Source of the DNA: Lawsonibacter sp.
GTDB taxonomy: Bacteria > Bacillota > Clostridia > Oscillospirales > Oscillospiraceae
Assembly: GCA_022796195.1 (NCBI GenBank)
Contig: JAAWIE010000005.1
Location: 1-64,000 of the forward strand
Direction of reading: 5' to 3'
Length of the DNA: 64,000 nucleotides
The position numbers and the translations under genes are program-made. Positions 16,392 to 24,943 of this stretch are shown one piece after another. The notes under the pieces were generated by a model. It had not been told where the DNA came from. It saw only the letters and a list, made by a program, of their open reading frames with translations, and ran no database searches. The number at the start of each line of letters is the position of its first letter. Positions within the stretch are counted from its first letter, which is position 1.

Positions 16392-17732
16392 ATGAAGAAA
16401 GCAGATACCACCTCCCTGGCAAAGAAGATGGCGATTGCCCTTGTATGCGGTCTGGCGGCTGGCTTGATCATGATGCTGGTCCGGGAATCCCTCACCAGTT
16501 CCGGCGGCGGAGCAACTTGGACGATGATAAACAACATTCTGTTCCAGGATATCACACAGGCTGGGGCGGAGCGTGCGTTGGGTATTTTTTACATCATCGG
16601 GCAGCTGTTTATCAAGTCTTTGCAGTTGGTAATCGTACCTATGGTGTTTACCTCCATTACTTTGGCGATCGGGCAGATCTCCGATACCAGGACACTGGGA
16701 CGGATCTCGGTCAAGACCATAGGCATTTTCCTGCTGTGCTCCTTCTTTGCCCTGGTGCTGGCCTGTGGGGTTGGTATTTTGTGCTATGATATGGGGATGT
16801 TTAGTGCCCAGGTGGAGGGATTGACCGGCGCAGCCGGTTCCACTGGCTCCAACCCTTTAAACGTGGTGCTTAATGTGGTGCCCAACAACATTGGTGCCGC
16901 CTTCAGCAGTAATACCGCAGTGCTGGCAGTTGTTTTTCTGGCGGTGTCGCTGGGCCTGTGCATGAACGCTATGCCCGCAGAGAAGACCTCCACCTTGAAA
17001 AAGATTATCACTGAAATAAACGATGTGGTAGTGGTGTTCCTAAACTATGTGGTCACAAAATTCGGACCCTTTGCCATCTTTGTTCTCTTGACCCGCACCT
17101 TTGCCAGCTATGGAATCAACTATCTGCGCCCCGCCCTAGCCTATGTGGTGGTCACGGTGGTTCTCCTTTTGCTGTTCCTGCTGGTGGGGTATCCTCTGTT
17201 TGTAGTGGTTTTGGCCAAGCAGAATCCTATCACGTTTATTAAGAAGATTTCCAACGTGGCGATTTTCGGCTTTTCCACCTCCTCCAGCGCGGCGACCCTG
17301 CCCCTGAACCAGAAGACCTGTACAGAGGGCTTCGGCGTGGACGAGACCATCGCCTCCTTTGTCCTGCCACTGGGTATGACGATCAATATGAATGGTACCG
17401 CCATTATGCAGGTGGTTGCGACTGTGTTTATCGCCGGATGCGCAGGCTACAGCGTCACCTTTCCACAGCTGGTAGTGATCGCCCTGCTGGCTTTGATTGC
17501 CTCTGCCGGCACCCCCGCTGCTCCTGGCGCGGGCGCGGTGATTCTGTTTACCATTTTGTCCGGCGTGGGCTTTACCAACGACGCTGCTCTGCTGGCGTAT
17601 GCCTTGATTCTGGCTATCAACCGGCCAATCGAGATGCTGGTTACCTCGCTCAATGTGGTGGGTGACGCGGTGACCAGTATATGCGTGGCCAGAAGCGAAG
17701 GAAAATTGGACGAGAGCAAATATAACGCATAG
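16392..17732 (+). CDS. DAACS-family sodium/proton:dicarboxylate symporter (DctA/GltP-like)
   Basis: The 446-aa membrane protein has the fold of dicarboxylate/amino acid:cation symporters. Visible motifs are the serine-rich re-entrant loop GFSTSSSAATLPLN, the cation-site stretch GMTINMNGTAIMQ and the second hairpin SAGTPAAPGAG. E. coli and Salmonella DctA of this family imports orotate as well as C4-dicarboxylates. Its place between dihydroorotase and pyrK suggests uptake of orotate, carbamoylaspartate or a dicarboxylate. The ATG has AGAAGGAG 10 bases upstream. Confidence 0.88.
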   Translation: MKKADTTSLAKKMAIALVCGLAAGLIMMLVRESLTSSGGGATWTMINNILFQDITQAGAERALGIFYIIGQLFIKSLQLVIVPMVFTSITLAIGQISDTRTLGRISVKTIGIFLLCSFFALVLACGVGILCYDMGMFSAQVEGLTGAAGSTGSNPLNVVLNVVPNNIGAAFSSNTAVLAVVFLAVSLGLCMNAMPAEKTSTLKKIITEINDVVVVFLNYVVTKFGPFAIFVLLTRTFASYGINYLRPALAYVVVTVVLLLLFLLVGYPLFVVVLAKQNPITFIKKISNVAIFGFSTSSSAATLPLNQKTCTEGFGVDETIASFVLPLGMTINMNGTAIMQVVATVFIAGCAGYSVTFPQLVVIALLALIASAGTPAAPGAGAVILFTILSGVGFTNDAALLAYALILAINRPIEMLVTSLNVVGDAVTSICVARSEGKLDESKYNA

Positions 17733-17743
17733 CGACAGCCGCC

Positions 17744-17771
17744 ATTCCCGCCCCTATTTAGGGGCGGGAAT
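17744..17771 (+). other. 13-bp stem-loop without U-tail between symporter gene and pyrK
   Basis: ATTCCCGCCCCTA pairs perfectly with TAGGGGCGGGAAT across a minimal loop. The tail GCGAGATT lacks a T run, so it is not a standard terminator. A processing or mRNA-stability element inside the operon is more likely. Confidence 0.6.
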
Positions 17772-17797
17772 GCGAGATTAGAACGCAGGAGGGTATT

Positions 17798-18508
17798 ATG
17801 GCAAAAATATTGGAAAACCGCAGGGTGGCGGACGACTTCTGCTTTATGAAGGTGGAAGCGGACAACGATGCAAAGATGGGACAGTTCTACATGCTCCGGG
17901 CCTGGGACACATATCCGGTTCTCTCCCGGCCCATCAGTGTGTTTGACTCCGACGGAACAACAGTCAGCTTTTTATACAAGGTGGTGGGTCAGGGAACGGA
18001 AATATTCCAAAACCTCCAGCCTGGGGGCGAGATCAAAATAGACGGTCCCCATGGAAACGGGTTCCCAGATGTGCAAGGAAAAATTGCACTGGTAGGGGGC
18101 GGCGTGGGCATTGCCCCGCTGTACCTGACGGCAAAGGAGCTGAAAAAAGCCCACCCGGACAGCACAGTAGATGTGTTTTTGGGCTTCTCCGGTCAGCCTA
18201 TGCTGGTGGAGGAGTATGAGAAATCGGCGGACAGTGTCACAGTGAATGTGGGAGGCTTTGTCACAGATGATATCGACCCCACCCAATACGACGTTATCAT
18301 GACCTGCGGGCCGGAGGTTATGATGCGGGTGCTGTATCAGAAATGCGTAGATTCTGAGGCGAAAGCCAAGGTCTATGTGTCTATGGAAAACCGTATGGCC
18401 TGCGGCATCGGGGCCTGTCTGGTGTGTACCTGCAAGACGAAGAGCGGCAATAAGCGGGCCTGCAAGGACGGCCCCGTAATGGAAGGCTGGGAGGTGTTCG
18501 GCGAATGA
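17798..18508 (+). CDS. pyrK: dihydroorotate dehydrogenase electron-transfer subunit
   Basis: The 236-aa subunit carries FAD and a [2Fe-2S] cluster and links PyrD to NAD(H). The FAD site includes SRPISVFD, the nucleotide-binding loop is [16 protein letters not shown], and the cluster ligands are in [11 protein letters not shown] plus a Cys 12 residues later. AGGAGG lies 5 bases before the ATG, and the stop overlaps pyrD by 4 bases. In organisms that degrade orotate, this NADH-linked class 1B enzyme runs in the reducing direction. Confidence 0.93.
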   Translation: MAKILENRRVADDFCFMKVEADNDAKMGQFYMLRAWDTYPVLSRPISVFDSDGTTVSFLYKVVGQGTEIFQNLQPGGEIKIDGPHGNGFPDVQGKIALVGGGVGIAPLYLTAKELKKAHPDSTVDVFLGFSGQPMLVEEYEKSADSVTVNVGGFVTDDIDPTQYDVIMTCGPEVMMRVLYQKCVDSEAKAKVYVSMENRMACGIGACLVCTCKTKSGNKRACKDGPVMEGWEVFGE

Positions 18509-19410
18509 GTAAGCGGTTGGAGACGGTTTTTGCCGGTGTGACCTTTAAAAATCCGGTGGCGCTGGCCTCGGGGACCTGCGGCTTCGGTAAGGAGTTTAAC
18601 GAGTATTTCGACATTCAAAAGCTGGGCGGCTTGTGCTCCAAGGGGCTCACGCTGAACCCCTGCCCAGGCAACGACGGCATCCGGGTGTGGGAGACCCCCA
18701 GCGGCGTTATGAACAGCGTGGGGATGGAGAACCCCGGTGTGCGCCATTTTATCGAGTGCGATCTGGAGCGAATGAATTCTTTGGACCTGGTGAACATCGT
18801 CAATCTGGGTGGACACAGTGAAGAGGACTACTTAGAAGGCGTGGCCCTGCTCAATGAGCATGAGCTGGACCTATTGGAACTGAACATCTCCTGCCCTAAC
18901 ACAAAGGCAGGGTGCATGAGTTTCGGGATTCAGACCGAGACGGCCCGGGATATTGTACGGAAGGTGCGGGCGGTCTGCAAACACAAGCTGGTAGTGAAGC
19001 TCTCGCCCAACGCGGAGAATATTACCGCTCTGGCCCGGGCCTGTGAGGAGGAGGGCGCGGACGGCCTTTCTTTGACCAATACCTATCAGGCACTGGCGAT
19101 TGACTTGAAAAAACGCAGGCCGGTTTTCCAAAATGTCTATGCTGGACTGTCCGGTCCAGCTATTAAACCCATCTCTCTGCGCATGGTCCATCAGGTGGCC
19201 CACACAGTATCCATCCCGGTTATGGGGATCGGCGGTATTACCACTTGGCGGGATGCGATTGAGTTTATCATGGCAGGGGCAGCGGTGGTGCAGATCGGTG
19301 CGGCCTCCTTTATGGACCCAACTGCGGCACTGGATGTGATTGATGGTATGGAGCGGTATCTAGCGGAAAACAGAATTACAAATATATCGGAAATCCGGGG
19401 AATTATCTGA
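18505..19410 (+). CDS. pyrD: dihydroorotate dehydrogenase catalytic subunit, class 1B
   Basis: The 301-aa FMN TIM-barrel protein interconverts dihydroorotate and orotate. Key segments are [18 protein letters not shown], the active-site cysteine in [10 protein letters not shown] (cysteine base typical of class 1) and [14 protein letters not shown] for FMN phosphate. Its close coupling with pyrK defines it as class 1B. It would serve pyrimidine synthesis or, with the neighbouring enzymes, orotate reduction. No pyrE or pyrF follows; a HAD phosphatase does. Confidence 0.95.
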   Translation: MSKRLETVFAGVTFKNPVALASGTCGFGKEFNEYFDIQKLGGLCSKGLTLNPCPGNDGIRVWETPSGVMNSVGMENPGVRHFIECDLERMNSLDLVNIVNLGGHSEEDYLEGVALLNEHELDLLELNISCPNTKAGCMSFGIQTETARDIVRKVRAVCKHKLVVKLSPNAENITALARACEEEGADGLSLTNTYQALAIDLKKRRPVFQNVYAGLSGPAIKPISLRMVHQVAHTVSIPVMGIGGITTWRDAIEFIMAGAAVVQIGAASFMDPTAALDVIDGMERYLAENRITNISEIRGII

Positions 19411-19443
19411 GCGGCCGCCCCGTTTATGGAAGGAGCTGACAAC

Positions 19444-20160
19444 ATGCTGAAAGGTAAGAAGGTTATCATTTTTGATATGGATGGTACTCTGATTGACTCC
19501 GTAGGCGTCTGGAATGACGTGGACCGGGCCCTGATTCAGCGCATTCGCACGGACGGCGGCACAGACACCCCTGACGTCCAGGTACAACGGGACGAGGCCC
19601 TGCGGCAGTTCAGCAAGTCCGCAAATCCCTATGTGGAGTATTGCGGCTTATTGAAGAATAAATATGGTAGTGCCCTGAGTCCAGAGGAAATCCACACCCT
19701 GCGCTATGACATTGCCCAGCATTTTTTGAAAAATGTTGTCGGCTACAAACCGGATGCGGATGTATTTCTTCGCCGCCTGAAAGAGTCGGGCTATACGCTG
19801 GTAATTGCCACCACCACCAAGCGGGGCAATATGGACATTTACCGGACGCAAAATGCACAGATGATGGCCAAAGCAAATATTGATGATCTGTTTACCCTGA
19901 TTTACACCCGAGAAGACGTCCGGGAAATCAAACCAAATCCAGAGATTTACCTCCGGGTGATGCAGGAACTGAACGCCTTACCGGAAGAGTGCCTGATTTT
20001 TGAAGACTCTTTGATCGGGATTGAAGCGGCCAAACGTGCGGGCGTTCAGTCGGTGGCGGTGTACGACCGGTATTCCGATGGGGAACGGGAGCAGATCAAT
20101 GCTCTGGCGGATTATCAGCTGGAGAGCTATACGAAATTGCTGGAACAGGAAGCGTTTTGA
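19444..20160 (+). CDS. HAD-family phosphatase (beta-phosphoglucomutase-like fold)
   Basis: The 238-aa protein has motif I IFDMDGTLIDSV, a helical cap, motif II IATTTKR, the lysine in EIKPNPEIYL and motif IV IFEDSLIGIEAAKRAG. It starts 33 bases after pyrD with GAAGGAG 8 bases upstream of the ATG, so it is probably in the same transcript. A nucleotide or sugar phosphatase role is possible, but nothing in the sequence fixes the substrate. Confidence 0.82.
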   Translation: MLKGKKVIIFDMDGTLIDSVGVWNDVDRALIQRIRTDGGTDTPDVQVQRDEALRQFSKSANPYVEYCGLLKNKYGSALSPEEIHTLRYDIAQHFLKNVVGYKPDADVFLRRLKESGYTLVIATTTKRGNMDIYRTQNAQMMAKANIDDLFTLIYTREDVREIKPNPEIYLRVMQELNALPEECLIFEDSLIGIEAAKRAGVQSVAVYDRYSDGEREQINALADYQLESYTKLLEQEAF

Positions 20161-20173
20161 TGGACATAGCTCC

Positions 20174-20202
20174 TTGCCATATTCCAGTTTCTCTGGTAGA
20201 AT
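20174..20202 (+). promoter_or_regulatory. promoter of the FapA-CheX-CheY-SIR2 gene row
   Basis: TTGCCA, a 17-base spacer, then TAGAAT, about 60 bases before the first gene. The leader contains a GCCGGC/GCCGG inverted repeat of unknown meaning. Confidence 0.65.
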
Positions 20203-20262
20203 ATAAGGCAGTGAAATTTACGGGCTTAGCCGGCGCTGCCGGTAAAGCGGAAGGGGTGCGGT

Positions 20263-22008
20263 ATGTTTTTTAAAAACTCATTTTTAGGCAGACTGTTCTG
20301 GGACAATGTAGAAGATGAAGAGACAGCGGAAAAAGAGGCGGAAGAAGCGGAGAAGGCGAAACGAGAAACAGGTTCCGAACAACTTCAGGAAGAGCAGGCT
20401 GCGGAGCCGGAACGTCCGCCGGGACATATGCTTCAGCTGTCCCAATCCCACTCCTTCTATAAACTGTGGGAGATTTGCAGTGCGCAGATGGCGGGAATTC
20501 CTCAGCCCGAGCTGTGCCTGGAGGGTGATTCAGACCCGCTTCTGCCCGACGAGGAAGCGAAAAGAGAACTGCTCCGCCTGCAAATGCTGGTAAACTCTAC
20601 CGCGAATGGACGCTATGAGAAGCTCCAGACGAAGAAGACAACGGAGGATGGCGAGCCTGCCCCATTTCCAGACCTAGATGCCCAAGTGGTGGTGTATGTG
20701 TCGCAAAACGCGCTGACTGCATGGCTGTTGGTCTATCCGCCTGTCAGCCAGGGCAAAGAATTAGACCGCGAAATGCTGGCGCAGGCTCTGGAAAAGGAGC
20801 ATGTGAGTCTTGGCTTGAACGGCGGGCTGATCAGCGAGCTGCCCCAGCACCCGGCGCGTTATTTCCGGCTTTGGCCCATCGCCCAAGGAATTCCTCCGGT
20901 CCATGGTGTGGATGGCCGGGTGATGGACCTGTTCCCTCGGGTGGAGGAGCGCAAGCTGGATGTGGACGAGAGCAACCGGGTGGACTACACCAACCTGAAT
21001 TTTATCCATAATGTGGAGAAAGACGGCGTGATTTGCCGGATTATCCCGCCCACCAAAGGTACGCCCGGACGGAGTGTACAGGACAAAGCGGTGGAAGCGA
21101 AAGACGGCAAGCCGGCTCCGGTTCCCAAGGGGCGCAACACAGAGCTGTCTAAGGACGAAACCGCGCTGTTGGCGTCGATTGCCGGACATGTTGAGTTCAG
21201 TGGACGCAGTTTTCAGGTCAAACCGGTGCTGGATATTCCAGGAAATGTTGATTTTTCTGTGGGAAATATTAACTTTTTTGGAGATGTTCGGATCCGTGGA
21301 GACGTTTGCGCAGGGTTCACGGTCCGCGCTACGGGCAGTATCACCGTGGACGGCGTGGTAGAAGCCTGTTCCATAGAGGCTGGTAAGGATCTGGTAGTGG
21401 CCAGAGGGGTTCAGGGCGATAATCAGGCTGTAATTCGGGCGCAGCGAAATGTGTTTGCCAAATATTTGGAAAACAGCTGCATTTATGCTAAAATGGACCT
21501 GGAGACCGAGTGTATTGTCAATTGTGAGGTCTATTGCGGCGGAAAGGTGACCGTGAAAGCGGGCCATCGGAGCATCATTGGCGGAAGTGTTCATGCAGGT
21601 ACCGAGATTCATGCCGGTATTATTGGTTCTCGGGCCGAAAACCGAACGGAGATTTTTCTGGGCGGACAGCCCTGTGAAGATTTCGATTTTGACATGCTGA
21701 CCAAAGAGATTAAGGAACTGACGGAGAAGATGGAGCGGACCGAACGTCAGCCGGACAGTCCCAACAAGGTCACCCAAATCGGTAAGCTCAGGATGCAGCT
21801 TGCGGTGAACCGGGGCAAGCTGGAGATGATCCGAAAGGAGCGTGAACAGCAGGCTCAGGAGACTCCGGATTTCAGTCAGTGCCGTATGAAGGGCAGTACC
21901 GTGTACCCTGGTACCGTGCTGTCTATCGGTGGGGTAATCCACCAGTTTACCGATTTAACCATCCCCTGCGCGGCGTCTCTGTCGGGCGGTGAGATACGGC
22001 TAATCTGA
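20263..22008 (+). CDS. FapA/DUF342-family protein
   Basis: The 581-aa protein has an acidic, Glu/Lys-rich N-terminus (about 20-45), then the FapA core: FPRVEERKLDVDESNRVDYT, VICRIIPPTKGTPGRSV, and a repetitive beta-helix of the kind in GDVRIRGDVCAG and GGKVTVKAGHRSIIGG, ending in a coiled coil (LTEKMERTERQ to RKEREQQ). FapA-like proteins were named for flagellar or polar assembly, but many occur in non-motile clostridia with unknown roles. RBS AAGGGG lies 6 bases before the ATG. A CheX-like gene follows after 21 bases. Confidence 0.82.
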   Translation: MFFKNSFLGRLFWDNVEDEETAEKEAEEAEKAKRETGSEQLQEEQAAEPERPPGHMLQLSQSHSFYKLWEICSAQMAGIPQPELCLEGDSDPLLPDEEAKRELLRLQMLVNSTANGRYEKLQTKKTTEDGEPAPFPDLDAQVVVYVSQNALTAWLLVYPPVSQGKELDREMLAQALEKEHVSLGLNGGLISELPQHPARYFRLWPIAQGIPPVHGVDGRVMDLFPRVEERKLDVDESNRVDYTNLNFIHNVEKDGVICRIIPPTKGTPGRSVQDKAVEAKDGKPAPVPKGRNTELSKDETALLASIAGHVEFSGRSFQVKPVLDIPGNVDFSVGNINFFGDVRIRGDVCAGFTVRATGSITVDGVVEACSIEAGKDLVVARGVQGDNQAVIRAQRNVFAKYLENSCIYAKMDLETECIVNCEVYCGGKVTVKAGHRSIIGGSVHAGTEIHAGIIGSRAENRTEIFLGGQPCEDFDFDMLTKEIKELTEKMERTERQPDSPNKVTQIGKLRMQLAVNRGKLEMIRKEREQQAQETPDFSQCRMKGSTVYPGTVLSIGGVIHQFTDLTIPCAASLSGGEIRLI

Positions 22009-22029
22009 CGGAGTTTAAGGAGGAATTTT

Positions 22030-22518
22030 ATGGACACCGTTTTGTCCCAGCAGAATCTGGAAGAGATGCTGGACCAGGCTGTTCAGGAAGTTGCGGAGCA
22101 GACGGCTGGCGTGCGTCTCTACCGGAAGGAAAACTTTGTGGGGGAGGACCTATGTACCATACATATTACCTTTAACAGAGGGTTTCGGTCCTGCCTGTCG
22201 CTATGTGCAGACACTGCACTGGTGGCCCGCATGGCTAGGAATGCCTTTGGCGTGGATGAGCTGACTCCCCAGGATCTGGAGGATTTTGGAAAGGAGTATT
22301 GCAATATGCTGTGCGGCAAGATTGCGGCGTTTCTGTTCCGAACAACTCAAGTTGCCGCACGTTTCAGTGTACCAAGTTTTTTTCAAGGGCGCTTTGTGCC
22401 TGAGGACTTTCAAGCACAGTTCGCGTTGTCTTATTCCGACGACCAGCCCAAAAGCGCACAGCTGACCCATTATATACCTTGTCTCCGGGAATGCGCGGCT
22501 GCGCCCGGTGTAACCTGA
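22030..22518 (+). CDS. CheX-like chemotaxis phosphatase domain protein
   Basis: The 162-aa protein resembles CheX, which dephosphorylates CheY-type receivers. The diagnostic ExxN motif with a trailing glycine is seen in GKEYCNMLCGKIAAF, preceded by a beta-sheet region. The product is short and single-domain. It lies directly upstream of a CheY-like gene, the expected partner. The ORF-track version of the next gene overlaps its end; using the supported CheY start, the genes are 26 bases apart. Confidence 0.78.
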   Translation: MDTVLSQQNLEEMLDQAVQEVAEQTAGVRLYRKENFVGEDLCTIHITFNRGFRSCLSLCADTALVARMARNAFGVDELTPQDLEDFGKEYCNMLCGKIAAFLFRTTQVAARFSVPSFFQGRFVPEDFQAQFALSYSDDQPKSAQLTHYIPCLRECAAAPGVT

Positions 22519-22544
22519 ATTTGACAGAAATGAGGAGATTTGGA

Positions 22545-22919
22545 ATGGCTAAACGAGTAATGGTGGTAGATGATTCCCGGATGATCTGCGTGCAGATGAA
22601 GAATATGCTGTCCGGGTCGGACTATGAGGTAACGGCATACTGCCGCAGCGGGGAAGAGGCTGTAGAACAGTACGGCCAGATTGAGCCGGATGTGGTGACC
22701 ATGGACATCATCATGCCAGGTATGGATGGACTGGAGGCGGCTCAGACCATTTTGGAGGAGTACCCTGAGGCCAGGATTGTGATGGTGTCTTCTCTGGCTT
22801 ACGATACCACCTTTGAAGAGGCGAAAAATATCGGTGCGAAGGGCTTTATTGACAAGCCTTTTGTGAAGGAACAGCTGATCGAGGCTCTTCAGGGCGCCTT
22901 TGCAGAGGACGCGGAATAA
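22545..22919 (+). CDS. stand-alone CheY-like response regulator receiver
   Basis: The 124-aa protein is a bare receiver domain. The acidic pair is VVDDSRM, the phosphoacceptor aspartate is in VVTMDIIMPGMDG, the switch Thr/Ser is in MVSSLA and the lysine is in FIDKPF. No output domain is present. The start at 22545 has GAGGAG 7 bases upstream. Paired with a CheX-like phosphatase but with no kinase in the window, it must be phosphorylated by a histidine kinase encoded elsewhere. Confidence 0.9.
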   Translation: MAKRVMVVDDSRMICVQMKNMLSGSDYEVTAYCRSGEEAVEQYGQIEPDVVTMDIIMPGMDGLEAAQTILEEYPEARIVMVSSLAYDTTFEEAKNIGAKGFIDKPFVKEQLIEALQGAFAEDAE

Positions 22920-22965
22920 AGCGGAATTTAAAAGGCTACAGATGATAGACAGATAGAGAGATGAT

Positions 22966-24768
22966 GTGAATATGAACTATGAGGAGCTGTATCTTACAGG
23001 ATTTATCCATGAGATGGCCGATGTGTCCAGCGGTCCCCATTCCAGAAAGTTTTGCTTTGTCCTTGGGGCAGGGGCGTCCAGAACTTCGGGGATTAAGTCG
23101 GGGCAGGAGCTGGTCAATATTTGGGACAAAGAACTTAAAGAGCGGAATTTAGATGAGTACCAGCGATGGAAACAGGAGTTTGGGATTACAGACGAAAATA
23201 GGTACGGTTTCTACAGTAAATATTACGAAAAACGCTTTGCCCGGGAACCGAGCGACGGATATAATTATCTGGAAAAGCTCATGGAACATGCAAGACCCAG
23301 CACAGGATACGTCATGCTCTCTTACTTGTTGACCCAGACCAGCCATAATGTGGTCATTACCACAAATTTTGACCATATGGTGGAAGATGCGGTTAACTAC
23401 TATGCTCAAAATATTCCGCTGGTGGTTGGGCATGAGGCGCTGGCCCATTATATCTCTCAGCAGGCAGCTAGGCCGACCGTGATAAAAATACACCGGGATT
23501 TGCTGTTTGATCCCAAAAACAGCACCAAGGAGGTTAGAGAACTCCACAAGAACTGGGAAAATGCCCTGGATTATGTCTTTTCCAGGTATCACCCTATTTT
23601 TATCGGATATGCGGGCAACGATGAAAGCTTGATGGGGTTTTTGACTGCAAATGGCCAGAAATTCCAAGATAAAACCTGGAAGTATCCTTACTGGATGCTA
23701 TATGGAACAGACCCGCTGGAAGGGCAGATTCTGGAATTTCTGGAAAAGGCCGGAGGGTACTTTGTCCGGCATAACGGTTTTGATGAGACGCTGTATTTAA
23801 TGGGGGACGCGCTTGGCTATAAGGTGCCCACTAAGGAGAGGTTTCTGGCCAATGCAGAGGAACGCTATCAGATGCTGACCGATTCGATTGACGCATTTAC
23901 AGCGAAAGAGAAGCAGTCTCGAGAGGAGAGCGAGCCTTTGCGTACTCCCGATACCCCGGAACCGGATGTGGAAGAGACCTCGGTCAGCATGGAAGAGACC
24001 CCGATTAGTGAGGCAATTCGCCGGGTGACCGGTCAGTCGGAACAGCAGAAGCTGTATAGTGAATCCATCTCTCTGTATGATGTGAACAAGTTTACAGAGG
24101 CGGCAGAAATTCAAAACAAGCTGGTACAGGAAAATCCGGAAAATGCCAGATATCACTACAGCTATGGCCGGACGCTGCATAAAATGAGCTGCTTTGACGC
24201 TGCCGCCGCTGAAATGCAGCGCGCAATTGAGCGGGAGCCCGGGCAGGCCCTGTACCATTGGAATCTTGGATATATCCTGAGAGATATAGAAGACCGCTTA
24301 GAGGAAGCCTTGTCCGCGATGCAAGAGGCGATTGAAATTGATCCTGAGGACGGGTTTTATCATTCACAGGCGAGTATTGTTTTGCTGCAAATGGGACGCA
24401 ATGAAGAGGCATTAAAGGAAGTTCAGACCGCGATTGCGCTGGAACCGGATCACGCATTTTATTATGACAACCTGGGTGATGTGTATGGCGAGTTAGGCCC
24501 TGAGCAGGCGTTGCTGGAGGCCAGACAAAAGGCCATAGAACTACAGCCGGATGAGGCGTGGTATTATTTCAAATATGGCAAGTGCTTGTTTGATTTGGGT
24601 CGTTATGCGCAGGCGCACGATCAAGTGCAAAAGGCAGTGGAGCTTGAGCCGGGTGATAAGTTTTACCACCGCTATTTTGGAAAAGTGCTGGAAGCGATGG
24701 GCCGGCATGAAGAGGCGGCCAGTGAGAGACGGAAAGCGAATGTGCCGCAGGCCGCTTCCCGTGGATAG
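22966..24768 (+). CDS. SIR2-like NAD-domain protein with C-terminal TPR array
   Basis: The 600-aa protein has a SIR2-like domain at about 25-275: FVLGAGASRTSGIKSG for NAD binding, TTNFDHM with the conserved Asn, and KIHRDL with the conserved His. An acidic, Glu/Pro-rich linker (about 315-345) leads to six or seven 34-residue TPR units (YHWNLGYILRD, YYDNLGDVYGELG and so on). SIR2 domains joined to repeat domains are known from NAD-depleting antiphage proteins. The location 46 bases after a CheY gene instead suggests signalling. Start codon GTG 22966 or ATG 22972; both have a weak AGAGAG site. Confidence 0.8.
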   Translation: MNMNYEELYLTGFIHEMADVSSGPHSRKFCFVLGAGASRTSGIKSGQELVNIWDKELKERNLDEYQRWKQEFGITDENRYGFYSKYYEKRFAREPSDGYNYLEKLMEHARPSTGYVMLSYLLTQTSHNVVITTNFDHMVEDAVNYYAQNIPLVVGHEALAHYISQQAARPTVIKIHRDLLFDPKNSTKEVRELHKNWENALDYVFSRYHPIFIGYAGNDESLMGFLTANGQKFQDKTWKYPYWMLYGTDPLEGQILEFLEKAGGYFVRHNGFDETLYLMGDALGYKVPTKERFLANAEERYQMLTDSIDAFTAKEKQSREESEPLRTPDTPEPDVEETSVSMEETPISEAIRRVTGQSEQQKLYSESISLYDVNKFTEAAEIQNKLVQENPENARYHYSYGRTLHKMSCFDAAAAEMQRAIEREPGQALYHWNLGYILRDIEDRLEEALSAMQEAIEIDPEDGFYHSQASIVLLQMGRNEEALKEVQTAIALEPDHAFYYDNLGDVYGELGPEQALLEARQKAIELQPDEAWYYFKYGKCLFDLGRYAQAHDQVQKAVELEPGDKFYHRYFGKVLEAMGRHEEAASERRKANVPQAASRG

Positions 24769-24818
24769 CAAAAGGGGTGCCTCGGAAAAGATTTTACAAA
24801 TTGTTTCCATCTCTCTAC

Positions 24819-24847
24819 TTGACGGGGGAGAGAGGAAGTGGTACAAA
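24819..24847 (+). promoter_or_regulatory. promoter of the LTA-synthase-like gene
   Basis: TTGACG, a 17-base spacer, then TACAAA, about 95 bases before the coding start. The predicted leader contains a long inverted repeat. Confidence 0.75.
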
Positions 24848-24880
24848 TTGAGAGTCGGACTGAGGATGTGGTCCACAGTG

Positions 24881-24917
24881 TCAGCCTGACCGCCGGTTAG
24901 ACCGGTGGTCAGGCTGA
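24881..24917 (+). repeat. 17-bp inverted repeat in the leader of the LTA-synthase-like gene
   Basis: TCAGCCTGACCGCCGGT and ACCGGTGGTCAGGCTGA pair along all 17 positions in RNA (one G-U) around TAG. No T run follows, and the ribosome binding site begins 16 bases later. It could be an attenuator, a protein-binding hairpin or a DNA operator. Confidence 0.7.
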
Positions 24918-24943
24918 TAGCATAAACTTGGAGGTTGAGTCCA

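Noticed and set aside
13849-19410. Reading the cluster as an ordinary de novo pyrimidine operon
   Set aside because: Not excluded, but an M20 carbamoylase and a dicarboxylate-type symporter have no role in synthesis, and pyrB, pyrE and pyrF are missing here.
20761-21942. 393-aa minus-strand ORF opposite the FapA gene
   Set aside because: No ribosome binding site, no recognisable domain, and the plus-strand FapA frame has clear family motifs.
22966-24768. Calling a defence island around the SIR2-TPR gene
   Set aside because: No restriction, helicase, nuclease, phage or integrase genes flank it; only the one protein is suggestive.
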